Of a stretch of DNA of 64,000 nt, positions 36,100-47,273 are shown in pieces. The stretch's first letter is position 1. The number at the start of each line of letters is the position of its first letter. The DNA comes from Nocardioides luteus (GTDB taxonomy: Bacteria > Actinomycetota > Actinomycetes > Propionibacteriales > Nocardioidaceae): assembly GCF_000960475.2 (NCBI RefSeq), contig NZ_JZDQ02000012.1, positions 90,289 to 154,288 on the forward strand. Direction: 5' to 3'. The notes beneath the pieces are model-generated. The model was not told the origin of the DNA and ran no database searches. It was given only the letters and a program-made list of their open reading frames with translations. Position numbers and translations under genes: made by a program.

Positions 36100-37998
36100 G
36101 TGACCGCAGTGACCACGGCGAGCAGCCTCCCGGGCGCTGCCGAACCCGCCGAGACCCACGAGAAGAAGCACCCGTGGTGGCGGGTGATGTGCCTGACCGG
36201 GGTCGACTACTTCTCGACGCTGGGCTACCAGCCGGGCATCGCGGCGCTCGCCGCCGGGCTACTCTCCCCGATCGCGACCCTGGTCCTGGTCGCGCTGACC
36301 CTGTTCGGCGCGCTTCCGGTCTACCGACGCGTCGCGGAGGAGAGCCCGCACGGCCAGGGCTCGATCGCGATGCTGGAACGGCTGCTGTCCCGCTGGGGCG
36401 GCAAGGCATTCGTGCTCGCCCTGCTCGGCTTCGCCGCGACCGACTTCATCATCACCATGACCCTCTCGGCCGCCGACGGCGCGGCGCACGTGGTGGAGAA
36501 CCCGCTCTTCCCGTCCACCTGGGACGGGCACAACATGGTGATCACCCTGGTGCTGCTGGCCGCCCTGGCCGCGGTCTTCCTGAAGGGCTTCAGGGAGGCG
36601 ATCGGCATCGCGGTCGCCCTGGTGGTCATCTACCTGACCCTCAACGCCATCGTGATCGTCGTCGGCCTCGTGCACGTGCTCAGCGACCCGAGCGTCTTCG
36701 CCCGCTGGAACGACGCGCTCTTCGTCGAGCACGGCGACATCACCACGATGATCGCCGTCTCGCTGCTGGTCTTCCCCAAGCTCGCCCTCGGGATGAGCGG
36801 TTTCGAGACCGGCGTCGCGGTGATGCCGCAGGTCAAGGGCGACGCGGGTGACACCGAGGAGGACCCCGCCGGCCGGATCCGGGGCACGAGGAAGCTGCTC
36901 ACCACCGCCGCCCTGACGATGAGCGTGTTCCTCATCTCCTCCTCCTGGGTGACCACGCTGCTCATCCCGGCCGAGAAGTTCGAGGAGGGCGGCGAGGCCA
37001 ACGGCCGGGCGCTGGCCTACCTCGCGCACGACTTTCTGGGCAGCGCGTTCGGGACGGCGTACGACATCTCGACGATCCTCATCCTGTGGTTCGCCGGAGC
37101 CTCGGCGATGGCCGGTCTGCTCAACCTGATCCCGCGCTACCTGCCGCGCTACGGGATGTCGCCGGAGTGGGCCGCCGCGACCCGGCCGCTGGTCGTCACG
37201 ATCTCGGCGGCAGCGTTCCTGATCACCTGGATCTTCGACGCCGACGTGGACGCCCAGGGCGGGGCGTACGCGACGGGTGTGCTCGTGCTGATGCTGTCGG
37301 CCGCGGTGGCCGTGACCCTGGCCGCGCGCAAGGCCGGCCAGCGGGTCCGGGCGGTCCTGTTCGGCCTGATCGCGGCAGTGTTCGCCTACACCACGGTCTC
37401 CAACGTGATCGAGCGGCCCGACGGCGTCAAGATCGCCGCCTGCTTCATCGCCGCGATCATCGCGGTCTCGCTGATCTCCCGGATCATGCGCTCCTTCGAG
37501 CTGCGCGTGACCGGCGTCGAGCTGGACAAGAAGGCCAAGACGTTCCTGCGCGAGTGCGCTCGCCGCCAGATCCGGCTGATCGCCAACGAGCACGAGGGCA
37601 CCGAGGGGCCGGAGGAGTACGAGGACAAGCTGACCCAGATCGTCGCCGACAACGACCTCGCCGACGAGACCGACCTCATCTTCGTCGAGGTGCTCGTGAC
37701 CGACCCGTCCGACTTCGAAGGCACCCTGACGGTACGCGGCGAGGTGATCGGACGCCGCCGCGTGCTGCGCCTGGAGGCGCCGTCCGTGCCCAACGCGCTG
37801 GCCGCGACGCTGCTCCACGTTCGCGACGTCACCGGTGTGGTGCCGCACATCTACTTCGAGTGGACCGAGGGCAACCCGGTCACCAACCTGCTGCGGTTCC
37901 TGTTCATCGGGGTCGGCGAGGTCGCCCCGACCACCCGGGAGATCCTGCGGCGCGCCGAGCCGGACCGGACCCGGCGGCCGCACGTGCACGTGGGCTGA
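36100..37998 (+). CDS. APC-superfamily permease, putative K+ importer (KimA-like architecture)
   Basis: 632 residues: about twelve helices in the first 470, then a 150-residue cytoplasmic domain. The first helix motif [17 protein letters not shown] parallels the unwound helix of APC carriers such as KimA, and [14 protein letters not shown] resembles the sixth-helix motif. Automatic naming would be amino-acid permease; the location beside kdpFABCDE, KdpE-like repeats upstream and the soluble tail suggest K+ instead, but this is inference. The GTG start has only a weak GAAG upstream. Confidence 0.72.
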   Translation: MTAVTTASSLPGAAEPAETHEKKHPWWRVMCLTGVDYFSTLGYQPGIAALAAGLLSPIATLVLVALTLFGALPVYRRVAEESPHGQGSIAMLERLLSRWGGKAFVLALLGFAATDFIITMTLSAADGAAHVVENPLFPSTWDGHNMVITLVLLAALAAVFLKGFREAIGIAVALVVIYLTLNAIVIVVGLVHVLSDPSVFARWNDALFVEHGDITTMIAVSLLVFPKLALGMSGFETGVAVMPQVKGDAGDTEEDPAGRIRGTRKLLTTAALTMSVFLISSSWVTTLLIPAEKFEEGGEANGRALAYLAHDFLGSAFGTAYDISTILILWFAGASAMAGLLNLIPRYLPRYGMSPEWAAATRPLVVTISAAAFLITWIFDADVDAQGGAYATGVLVLMLSAAVAVTLAARKAGQRVRAVLFGLIAAVFAYTTVSNVIERPDGVKIAACFIAAIIAVSLISRIMRSFELRVTGVELDKKAKTFLRECARRQIRLIANEHEGTEGPEEYEDKLTQIVADNDLADETDLIFVEVLVTDPSDFEGTLTVRGEVIGRRRVLRLEAPSVPNALAATLLHVRDVTGVVPHIYFEWTEGNPVTNLLRFLFIGVGEVAPTTREILRRAEPDRTRRPHVHVG

Positions 37999-38013
37999 GT
38001 GGTCGGTCCGGGC

Positions 38014-38394
38014 TCAGCTCGGGGTGTTGATCATGAAGTTCGCCGCATGCTCGGCGTACGCCCAGAACTGTGCGTCCTGCTCGGGGGTGAGCCCGGCGGC
38101 GTCGAGGCCCTCGCGGAAGTGCTGGAGCCAGCGGTCGCGGGCCTCCGAGGTGACCTCGAACGGGGCGTGGCGCATCCTCAGCCGCGGGTGGCCGCGCTGC
38201 TCGGAGTAGGTCGTCGGGCCGCCCCAGTACTGGGCCAGGAAGAGCGTCAGCCGCTCCTGGGCCGGGCCGAGGTCCTCCTCGGGATACATCGGCCGCATCA
38301 GCTCGTCGGTCGCCACGCCCTCGTAGAACTTCGCCACGATCGTGCGGATGGTGTCCATCCCGCCGATCTCCTCATAGAACGTCACTTGAACCAT
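38014..38394 (-). CDS. Group II truncated haemoglobin (trHbO-like)
   Basis: 126 residues with the 2/2 globin pattern: FYEEIGGMDTIRTIVAKFYEGV, a PMYPEEDLGPAQERL segment, AQYWGGPTTYSEQRGHPRLRMRH with a Trp and the proximal-His region, and DRWLQHFREGLDAAG. Such proteins bind O2/NO and are linked to redox protection. ATG 38394 gives the standard N-terminus; the in-frame extension to 38463 runs into the OsmC promoter. It is divergent from osmC, consistent with shared stress response. Confidence 0.9.
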   Translation of the reverse strand: MVQVTFYEEIGGMDTIRTIVAKFYEGVATDELMRPMYPEEDLGPAQERLTLFLAQYWGGPTTYSEQRGHPRLRMRHAPFEVTSEARDRWLQHFREGLDAAGLTPEQDAQFWAYAEHAANFMINTPS

Positions 38395-38483
38395 TGTTCC
38401 ACGCGGCCTTCCACGCTGCGTCCTCCGTGGGGCCGTGGCAGGATCGGGGGCGTACGCACACACACGATCTTTGGGAGATGAAG

Positions 38484-38909
38484 ATGGCCACCACCCGCAC
38501 CGCCACCACCGTCTGGGAGGGCTCCCTCTTCGAGGGCGCCGGCAAGGTGACGCTGGACTCCTCGGGCCTGGGGACGTACGACGTCACCTGGGTGGCCCGC
38601 TCGCAGGAGCCCAGCGGCAAGACCAGCCCGGAGGAGCTCATCGCCGCCGCTCACTCGTCCTGCTTCTCGATGGCCTTCTCGAACGGTCTCGCCGAGAACG
38701 GCACCCCGCCGACCAGCCTGGAGACCAGCGCCGAGGTCGAGTTCACCCCCGGCAAGGGCATCACTGGCATCAAGCTCACCACCCGCGGTGTGGTCGACGG
38801 CCTCGACAACGAGACCTTCGTCAGCCTCGCCGAGGCCGCCAAGGCCGGCTGCCCGGTCAGCCAGGCCCTCGCCGGCACCACGATCACCCTGGACGCCGCG
38901 CTCGCCTGA
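38484..38909 (+). CDS. OsmC-family peroxidase
   Basis: 141 residues. The two catalytic cysteines are C60 (AAHSSCFSMAF) and C123 (KAGCPVSQAL), the spacing of OsmC/Ohr enzymes that reduce organic hydroperoxides. The N-terminal TTVWEGSLFEGAGKVTLDSS suggests the OsmC rather than the Ohr branch. GGGAG 6 bases before ATG 38484 favours this start over ATG 38478. A strong terminator follows. Confidence 0.92.
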   Translation: MATTRTATTVWEGSLFEGAGKVTLDSSGLGTYDVTWVARSQEPSGKTSPEELIAAAHSSCFSMAFSNGLAENGTPPTSLETSAEVEFTPGKGITGIKLTTRGVVDGLDNETFVSLAEAAKAGCPVSQALAGTTITLDAALA

Positions 38910-38930
38910 GCCCGCGACGACTCTGACGAA

Positions 38931-38970
38931 AGATGGTTGATGCCCGGCCTCGGCCGGGCATCAACCATCT
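38931..38970. terminator. Bidirectional terminator, 19-bp perfect stem
   Basis: Two perfect 19-base arms, AGATGGTTGATGCCCGGCC (38931-38949) and its reverse complement (38952-38970), have a 2-base loop. It is between the convergent osmC and mscS genes. There is no strong T-tract on either side. Confidence 0.85.
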
Positions 38971-38976
38971 CGTACG

Positions 38977-39927
38977 TCAGGCGTTGGCCTTCTGCTCCTG
39001 GGCAGCGGCGTCCTTCTCCTCGCGGTGCCAGATGACCCGCTGCGGGAAGGGGATCTCGATGCCCTCGTAGTCGAGACGGGCCTTGATCCGCTGCCGCATC
39101 TCGCGGGCGATCGCCCACTGCTTGAGCGGCAGGGTCTTGACGAGCACCCGCACGGTGATCGCATCGGCGGCGAGCGCCTCGACACCGGTGACCTCGGGCT
39201 CCTCGATGATCTGGCCCTTGAACTCCTCGTCGATCCACAGGTCGTGGGAGACCTCGCGGAGGACGCGCTGGACCTTGTTGAGGTCCTCGTTGTAGCCGAC
39301 ACCGACGTCGATGACGGCGCGGGCCCAGTTCTGGCTGTGGTTGCCGACGGTGAGGATCTCGCCGTTGGGGATGTACCAGACGGTGCCGTCGAGCGAGCGC
39401 AGCCGGGTGATCCGCAGGGTCACGGCCTCGACCGTGCCGCTGATGTTGTTGACCTCGATGCTGTCGCCGACGCCGTACTGGTCCTCGATGATCATGAAGA
39501 TGCCGGACAGGTAGTCCCGCACCAGCGACTGGGCGCCGAAGCCGAGCGCCAGACCGACGATCCCGGCGGAGGCGATGATCGGGGCGATGTTGATGCCGAG
39601 CTCGGACAGGATCATGGTGGCGAAGACCGCGACCAGGACGCCGGTGACGACGCTCTTGAAGAGCGAGCCGATCGCCTGGGCGCGCTGGCTGCGGCGGGAG
39701 CTCGCGTGGATCTCCTCGCCCGCCTCGTGCATCCTGGTGATCTTCCCGGCCAGCGCCGGTGCCTCGACCGCGCGGTGGACGACCTTGTCGATCACCCGGT
39801 GAAGCACCCAGCGGAGCACGATGGCCAGCACGATCAGGCCGAGGATGCGCAGCGGGATGCCGATCACCCACTCGCCGAGCTTCGACCAGGAGACCGAGAG
39901 CAATGGAGGGTTCGGGGGAATGGACAT
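38977..39927 (-). CDS. Small-conductance mechanosensitive channel (MscS family)
   Basis: 316 residues. Three or so N-terminal helices lead into the MscS pore helix GLALGFGAQSLVRDYLSGIF and the beta domain with EDQYGVGDSIEVN, VEAVTLRITRLRSLDGTVWYIPNGEI. The C-terminal alpha-beta domain follows. The channel releases solutes under hypo-osmotic stress. The start ATG lies in a GGATACT-GGAGCGC context, with a short SD. It complements the potassium systems in the same region. Confidence 0.92.
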   Translation of the reverse strand: MSIPPNPPLLSVSWSKLGEWVIGIPLRILGLIVLAIVLRWVLHRVIDKVVHRAVEAPALAGKITRMHEAGEEIHASSRRSQRAQAIGSLFKSVVTGVLVAVFATMILSELGINIAPIIASAGIVGLALGFGAQSLVRDYLSGIFMIIEDQYGVGDSIEVNNISGTVEAVTLRITRLRSLDGTVWYIPNGEILTVGNHSQNWARAVIDVGVGYNEDLNKVQRVLREVSHDLWIDEEFKGQIIEEPEVTGVEALAADAITVRVLVKTLPLKQWAIAREMRQRIKARLDYEGIEIPFPQRVIWHREEKDAAAQEQKANA

Positions 39928-40002
39928 GCGCTCCAGTATCCAACGCGGTCAAGGGCAGGTGCGAATCTCTGGGTGGGGATGGGGGCACACAGGTACGCCG
40001 GT

Positions 40003-40014
40003 TAGTATCTGCCC
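40003..40014 (+). promoter_or_regulatory. Leaderless-type -10 element
   Basis: TAGTAT (40003-40008) ends six bases before the GTG of the next gene, so transcription would start at or beside the start codon. No ribosome binding site is present. The same arrangement precedes several other genes of the window. Confidence 0.55.
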
Positions 40015-40305
40015 GTGAGCAACCAGATCCTGCGCCGCGCCGGCCTGCTCGGCGCCTCCGCCACCGCCGCCGTCGTCGCCTCTGTTGCTACCGCCGGCCC
40101 CGCCAGCGCCGAGGTTCCCAACGGCTGGCCGATCGCCGAGGACATGACCGCCTCCGGTCTGCTCCTGCTCATCCTGCTCATCCCGGTGATCCTGATGGTG
40201 GTCATCTCGCTCCTGGTGCTCCTGCCCGGCGTGCTCCGCGGCGAGGGGCTGCTCCCCAAGCCCCACAAGGCCGAGGACGACAACCTCCCCGCCGCGACGC
40301 ACTGA
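40015..40305 (+). CDS. Small exported/membrane protein, hypothetical
   Basis: 96 residues. A typical signal peptide (RRAGLLGASATAAVVASVATAGPASAE, probable cleavage after ASA) is followed by a short outer loop, a second hydrophobic helix (LLLLILLIPVILMVVISLLVLLPG) and a cytoplasmic basic-acidic tail. There is no known family. The start follows a TAGTAT element by six bases, supporting a leaderless mRNA. Confidence 0.65.
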   Translation: MSNQILRRAGLLGASATAAVVASVATAGPASAEVPNGWPIAEDMTASGLLLLILLIPVILMVVISLLVLLPGVLRGEGLLPKPHKAEDDNLPAATH

Positions 40306-40331
40306 CCCTCGGGTCGCTCAGCTGAGACTGT

Positions 40332-42578
40332 TCACCTGAGGATGGCGAGCTTCTGGGTCGCCCGCGTCATCGCGACGTAGCGGTCCACCGCACCCTCGAT
40401 CCCGGTCCCGTACGTCTCGGGCTCGATCAGCACGACCAGGTCGAACTCGAGCCCCTTGGCGTGCTCGGGGCTCAGGCGGCGTACCCGGCCCTCGTCGGTG
40501 TCGGGTGAGCCCGCGGCGATGACGCAGGCGATGCCTTCCGCGTTCTCGGCGAGCCAGGTGTCGAGGATCTCGTCGAGATCCGCCACGGGACCGTGGAGGA
40601 CCGGGATGCCGGAGGCACGGATCGACGTGGGCACGTTGGCGTCGGGGAGCGCGGCCCGGATGACCGGCTCGGCCTCGGCCATCACCTCCTCGGGCGTGCG
40701 GTAGTTGATGCTCAGGCCGGCCATCTCGATCCGGTCCAGACCGACCCGCTCGAGCCGCTCCTGCCACGACTCGGTGAACCCGTGCCTCGCCTGGGCCCGG
40801 TCACCGACGATCGTGAAGCTGCGCGAGGGGCAGCGGCTGATCAGCATCTGCCACTCGGCGTCGGTCAGCTCCTGGGCCTCGTCGACGACGATGTGCGCGA
40901 ACGGTCCGGCGTACGGGTCGAGCTCGTCGGGCTCGCGGACCGAGTCGTCCAGGAGCGCGGTGCGCACGTCCTGGCCGCGCAGCATCGACATCACCTTCAT
41001 CTCGGAGTCGTCGTGGCTGATCAGGTCCGAGACGACCTCGGCCTTCGCCTTGCGGTCGGCCGCCGCGGCCGCCTTCTTGGCGCTCCGGCGCCGCGACGCG
41101 TCCGGGTCGCCGAGCCGGCGGTGGGCGGCGTCGAGCAGCGGCAGGTCCGCCTCGGTCCACGCCTGCCCGGCCTGAACAACCTGGTCGCGCTGCAGGTGCT
41201 TCACCTCCTCGGGCGTGAGCCACGGCGCGCACATCCGCAGGAACGCCGGCACCTCCCAGAGGTCCCCGACGATGTCGGCCGGCCGCAGCCGCGGCCAGAC
41301 CTCGCCGAAGACGTCGAGGAGGCCTGCGTTGGTCTCCAGCGAGGCGCGAAGGGCGTCGACCGCGTCCTCGTCGACGAGCCCGTACGCGTCGAACTCGTCC
41401 TCCTCCTGGTCGGAGTCGCCCCAGTCGTCGAGATCGACGTCGGCGTCGTAGTCGCGGTCCGGGTCGCCGGCGCCGTTCGCCTGGATCTTGTCGGTCACGA
41501 TCCTCAGCAGCGCGTCCCAGACCTGGTCGCGGGCGTCGTTGTGCGGCGTACCCTGCTCCGCCGCCGCGATCGCCTCGGCCCAGTCGCCGACGCTGATCAC
41601 CGCGTCACCGTAGGGCGTCTCGACCAGCGTCGGCTTCGACGGCGGCTTCTCGTAGAGCGCGACCGCCGGCTCGATCGCCGCGACCATCCGGGCGTCGGCC
41701 TTGAGCCGGGCGACCTCCTGGTCGGTCTCCGGCAGCAGCGAGGCACCCTCCGGGATCATCCGCCGCAGCGTGGTGGTGCGTACGCCCTCCTCACCCAGGC
41801 TCGGCAGCACGTCCGCGACGTAGGAGAGATAGGGCTCGTGCGGTCCCACGAACAGCACCCCGCCCTTGCCCTCGCCCAGCCGCGGGTCGGAGTAGAGGAG
41901 GTACGCCGTGCGGTGCAGCGCCACCACGGTCTTCCCCGTCCCCGGGCCGCCGTCGACGACCAGGGCGCCTCGCGAGGACGCACGGATGATCGCGTCCTGG
42001 TCGGACTGGATCGTGCCGAGCACGTCGCGCATCCGCGGGGAGCGGCTGCTGCCGAGGGTGGCGATGAAGGCCGACTGGTCATCCAGCGCCGCATGCCCCT
42101 CGAGCCCCTCGGCGGTGAAGACCTCGTCCCAGTAGTCGGTGACCCGCCCGTTGGTCCAGCGGTAGCGACGCCGGCTCAGCAGCCCGCGCGGGTCGGCGTG
42201 CGTCGCGGCGAAGAACGGCGCCGCGGCCGGCGAGCGCCAGTCGACCAGCAGCCGCCTTCCGTCGCTGGCGGTCAGCCCGAGGCGCCCGATGTAGATCGTG
42301 TCGCCCGACTCGGTGACGATCCGGCCCAGACACAGGTCCAGGCTGAACCTGCGCAACATCCGTAGCTGCCCACCGATCCGGTGCACCTCCAGATCGCGGT
42401 CCATCGCCTCCTGCCCGTGACCGCCCGGCCGGCGGCGTACGTCGTCCAGCCGCTCGTTGAGCTCGGCGATCTGCTCCTCGAGGCTCTGCCCGATGGCGGC
42501 GAAGTGCCGCTCGTCATCGGCGATCAGTGCCGGGTCCGCCTTCGCATCGTGACGGCCCGCGAGATCGAATGCTTGCAA
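40332..42578 (-). CDS. helR: HelR-type RNA polymerase recycling ATPase (UvrD-like helicase fold)
   Basis: 748 residues. An N-terminal coiled coil (DDERHFAAIGQSLEEQIAEL) precedes a 1A domain with P-loop GGPGTGKTVVALHRTAYLL, an acidic insertion (YDADVDLDDWGDSDQEEDEFD), Walker B IVVDEAQELTDAEW, and C-terminal YVAMTRATQKL. HelD/HelR proteins bind RNA polymerase, remove it from DNA and in streptomycetes displace rifamycins. The TTG at 42578 is used because AGGGGA lies 7 bases before it. A 19-bp rifamycin-associated-element-like palindrome at 42643-42661 supports HelR identity. Confidence 0.85.
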   Translation of the reverse strand: MQAFDLAGRHDAKADPALIADDERHFAAIGQSLEEQIAELNERLDDVRRRPGGHGQEAMDRDLEVHRIGGQLRMLRRFSLDLCLGRIVTESGDTIYIGRLGLTASDGRRLLVDWRSPAAAPFFAATHADPRGLLSRRRYRWTNGRVTDYWDEVFTAEGLEGHAALDDQSAFIATLGSSRSPRMRDVLGTIQSDQDAIIRASSRGALVVDGGPGTGKTVVALHRTAYLLYSDPRLGEGKGGVLFVGPHEPYLSYVADVLPSLGEEGVRTTTLRRMIPEGASLLPETDQEVARLKADARMVAAIEPAVALYEKPPSKPTLVETPYGDAVISVGDWAEAIAAAEQGTPHNDARDQVWDALLRIVTDKIQANGAGDPDRDYDADVDLDDWGDSDQEEDEFDAYGLVDEDAVDALRASLETNAGLLDVFGEVWPRLRPADIVGDLWEVPAFLRMCAPWLTPEEVKHLQRDQVVQAGQAWTEADLPLLDAAHRRLGDPDASRRRSAKKAAAAADRKAKAEVVSDLISHDDSEMKVMSMLRGQDVRTALLDDSVREPDELDPYAGPFAHIVVDEAQELTDAEWQMLISRCPSRSFTIVGDRAQARHGFTESWQERLERVGLDRIEMAGLSINYRTPEEVMAEAEPVIRAALPDANVPTSIRASGIPVLHGPVADLDEILDTWLAENAEGIACVIAAGSPDTDEGRVRRLSPEHAKGLEFDLVVLIEPETYGTGIEGAVDRYVAMTRATQKLAILR

Positions 42579-42642
42579 CGTTGAATCCCCTGTCTGAACA
42601 GGCGCTTTACCTGTTCGAGGAGGAGATTCTGCCCCCATCCGG

Positions 42643-42661
42643 GGGGCTTGTTTCAAGCCCC
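42643..42661. promoter_or_regulatory. Rifamycin-associated element (RAE)-like palindrome
   Basis: GGGGCTTG-TTT-CAAGCCCC is a perfect 19-bp inverted repeat with 8-bp arms and a 3-bp centre, 64 bp before the helR start. The size and GGGGCTTG arms match my recollection of the RAE, which stands before rifamycin-inactivating genes and helR in actinomycetes. TATAGC on the minus strand (plus 42670-42675) could be the -10 element just upstream. Confidence 0.75.
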
Positions 42662-42685
42662 TGGGTGCGCTATAAAGTTGTTAGT

Positions 42686-42708
42686 GGAAGGGAGAGTTTC
42701 TCCCTTCC
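42686..42708. terminator. Hairpin upstream of helR promoter
   Basis: GGAAGGGAGA (42686-42695), loop GTT and TCTCCCTTCC (42699-42708) form a perfect 10-bp stem. It separates the pepN repeat region from the helR promoter and may insulate helR from read-through. A T-run (42717-42720) follows on the plus strand only, where there is no gene to terminate. Confidence 0.5.
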
Positions 42709-42724
42709 ATTCGTCGTTTTCAGG

Positions 42725-42822
42725 CGCCGAGCCGGCGCATCTTGACGCAAAACCCCGCCGAGTCGGCGCGTTCGAACGCGCCGACTCGGCGGGGATTGTG
42801 GTCAGGACGAGCCGACTCGGCG
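42725..42822. repeat. GCCGAGTCGGC palindrome family, site 3 (three-part)
   Basis: A perfect 42-bp palindrome at 42753-42794 (half-site CCCCGCCGAGTCGGCGCGTTC) is flanked by inverted arms. The left arm (42725-42746, CGCCGAGCCGGCGCATCTTG) and the right arm (42801-42822) are reverse complements at 18 of 22 positions. It could form a three-way cruciform. It stands just after pepN and probably terminates it. Confidence 0.85.
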
Positions 42823-42828
42823 GCAGGC

Positions 42829-45372
<2,544 letters not shown>

Positions 45373-45525
45373 GCCTGGATCCTCTCATTCTGCCCGGATT
45401 TCGAGACATTTATATCGCGCTTGTTGCCCGTTCTTGGGAGTCGTTGAGCGTGGAAAGTAAAAATACAGTGTTGTAATTCCGACACACCGGTATCAATGGT
45501 TGACAACTTTCTCTAGGGTGCTCTT

Positions 45526-47232
45526 GTGCCCCTCAAGTCACAGAAACACCAGTATTCACAGGAGTCGCGCCGGGTGGGGAAGCCTGGCGGGGCGCTGCGC
45601 CGGACCTTGGTCACCGGCGCGGTTCTGCTGCTCGTCGGCCTCGGTGTACAAGTCATCCCTAAGTTGGCATCACCGGCGCACGCGGGCTCGATCACGCTCT
45701 GCTCCGGCTTCTCGGACTGCCGCAGCAAGGGCTATTCCACCGGTGGCTACGAGAGTGCGTGGGGAAGCATGTACTGGCGGATGTACGCCGGCCGGAACTG
45801 CACCAACTACGTCGCGTACCGGCTGATCCAGACCGGCCTGCCGAACTCCCGCCCCTGGTCGGGCGAGGGCAACGCGACCAACTGGGGCGTGGCGCTGAGC
45901 AACCTGACGAACCGGACGCCCACGGTCGGCTCCGTCGCCTGGTGGCACTCCTCGCACCCGAGCGCGAGCCGTTTCGGGCACGTCGCGATCGTCGAGCGGG
46001 TCGACTCGGACTCGATCACCATCTCGGAGTCCAACTACGGCAGCGACATCAGCTGGCGCCGGATCGGCAAGGGCTCGGTGAACTACCCGACCGGGTTCAT
46101 CCACTTCAACGACAAGCGCCTCTCGGTCACCGAGCGGCCCACGGTCGAAGGGACCGCGCAGGTCGGCAAGGCGGTCACCGTCAACACCGGCTCGTGGAGC
46201 CCGAACCCGAACAAGATCCGCTACCAGTGGATCGTCGACAAGAAGCCGATCCCGGGTGCGACCAACAAGACCTTCCGCATCCCCGGCAACCTCGCCGGCA
46301 AGCAGATCGCGGCCGTGCTCACCGGCACCCGCCGCGACTACAGCCAGGCCAAGACGATGAGCGAGATCCTGCCGCCGATCAAGCAGGGCACGTTCAAGGT
46401 GCTGAAGCAACCGACGATCAGCGGCACCCAGAAGGTCGGCGCCACGATCTCCGTCGGCGGAGCGGACTACGAGCCGTCGGCCAAGATCGGCGAGGTCAGG
46501 TGGTACGCCGACAAGACCCTGATCACGCGCACCAAGTCCCGCTTCCTGAAGGTGCCCGCATCGGCCTCGGGGAAGAGGATCGGCGCGGTCGTCGTCGGTG
46601 TCCAGGAGGGCTACCGCTCGAAGGGGTCCTACGCCTTCGCCGACACCCTCGTCGGTGGCGGCAAGGCTCCGGAGCAGCCGGCCGAGCCGCCGCCCGGCGG
46701 CACGCTCGCTCAGACGGCAGCCGGCTTCGTGAAGGGCGGCACCCGTCTCGGCGGCCTGATGCAGGTCGACCCGGGCAGCTTCAGCGAGGACGTCGACCTC
46801 TCCTACCAGTGGACCCGTGAGGACACGCCGATCTCCGGGGCGACGACCGAGAAGTACCATCCGACGGAGGCCGACGTCGGCCACCGCCTCAGCGTCACCG
46901 TGGTGGCCCGGTCCGGCAGCGGCGAGACGCTGACCAAGACGTACGGCCCCAGCGGCCGCGTCCGGGTCAAGCCGAACGTCCAGGTCACCGCGACCGGAGG
47001 CGACGGGCAGGCGGAGGTCGCCGTCAAGGTCACCGCCCCCGGCTACCTGCCGACCGGGACGGTCAAGATCACGACCAACGGCGGACGTACGGTCACCAAG
47101 ACGCTCAGCGGTGGAGCGGCCGGGGTCACGTTCGTCAAGCTCCCCGAGGGGGAGTACGCCGTCACCGCCGCCTACGGCGGCGACGAGGTCGCCTACTGGG
47201 CCAGCGGGGGTGACTTCACCACCGTCAGGTGA
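45526..47232 (+). CDS. Secreted CHAP-domain peptidoglycan hydrolase with Ig-like repeats
   Basis: 568 residues. A signal peptide runs to ASPAHA (probable cleavage after residue 53). A CHAP domain follows with catalytic C92 (RNCTNYVAYRL) and H152 (RFGHVAIVE) and a SESNYG end. Then come two or three Ig-like repeats sharing GTAQVGKAVTVNTGSWSPNP and GTQKVGATISVGGADYEP patterns with YQW(I/T)-type strands, and a Big_3-like C-terminal domain. It would cut peptidoglycan outside the cell, with the repeats binding the wall. AGGG about 9 bases before the GTG start is the ribosome binding site. Confidence 0.85.
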   Translation: MPLKSQKHQYSQESRRVGKPGGALRRTLVTGAVLLLVGLGVQVIPKLASPAHAGSITLCSGFSDCRSKGYSTGGYESAWGSMYWRMYAGRNCTNYVAYRLIQTGLPNSRPWSGEGNATNWGVALSNLTNRTPTVGSVAWWHSSHPSASRFGHVAIVERVDSDSITISESNYGSDISWRRIGKGSVNYPTGFIHFNDKRLSVTERPTVEGTAQVGKAVTVNTGSWSPNPNKIRYQWIVDKKPIPGATNKTFRIPGNLAGKQIAAVLTGTRRDYSQAKTMSEILPPIKQGTFKVLKQPTISGTQKVGATISVGGADYEPSAKIGEVRWYADKTLITRTKSRFLKVPASASGKRIGAVVVGVQEGYRSKGSYAFADTLVGGGKAPEQPAEPPPGGTLAQTAAGFVKGGTRLGGLMQVDPGSFSEDVDLSYQWTREDTPISGATTEKYHPTEADVGHRLSVTVVARSGSGETLTKTYGPSGRVRVKPNVQVTATGGDGQAEVAVKVTAPGYLPTGTVKITTNGGRTVTKTLSGGAAGVTFVKLPEGEYAVTAAYGGDEVAYWASGGDFTTVR

Positions 47233-47273
47233 CGGCAGGAACAGATTCACGGCGGGGGTGGTTCAGTGTGGAT

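Noticed and set aside
36100..37998. Calling the APC-type carrier a plain amino-acid permease
   Set aside because: Superfamily resemblance alone does not give the substrate; gene context and the soluble tail favour potassium, so I left it as a putative K+ importer.
42686..42720. Rho-independent terminator on the plus strand before pepN
   Set aside because: The T-run is on the plus strand, but no plus-strand gene ends there; the hairpin is more likely an insulator or a pepN read-through terminator without a T-tract.
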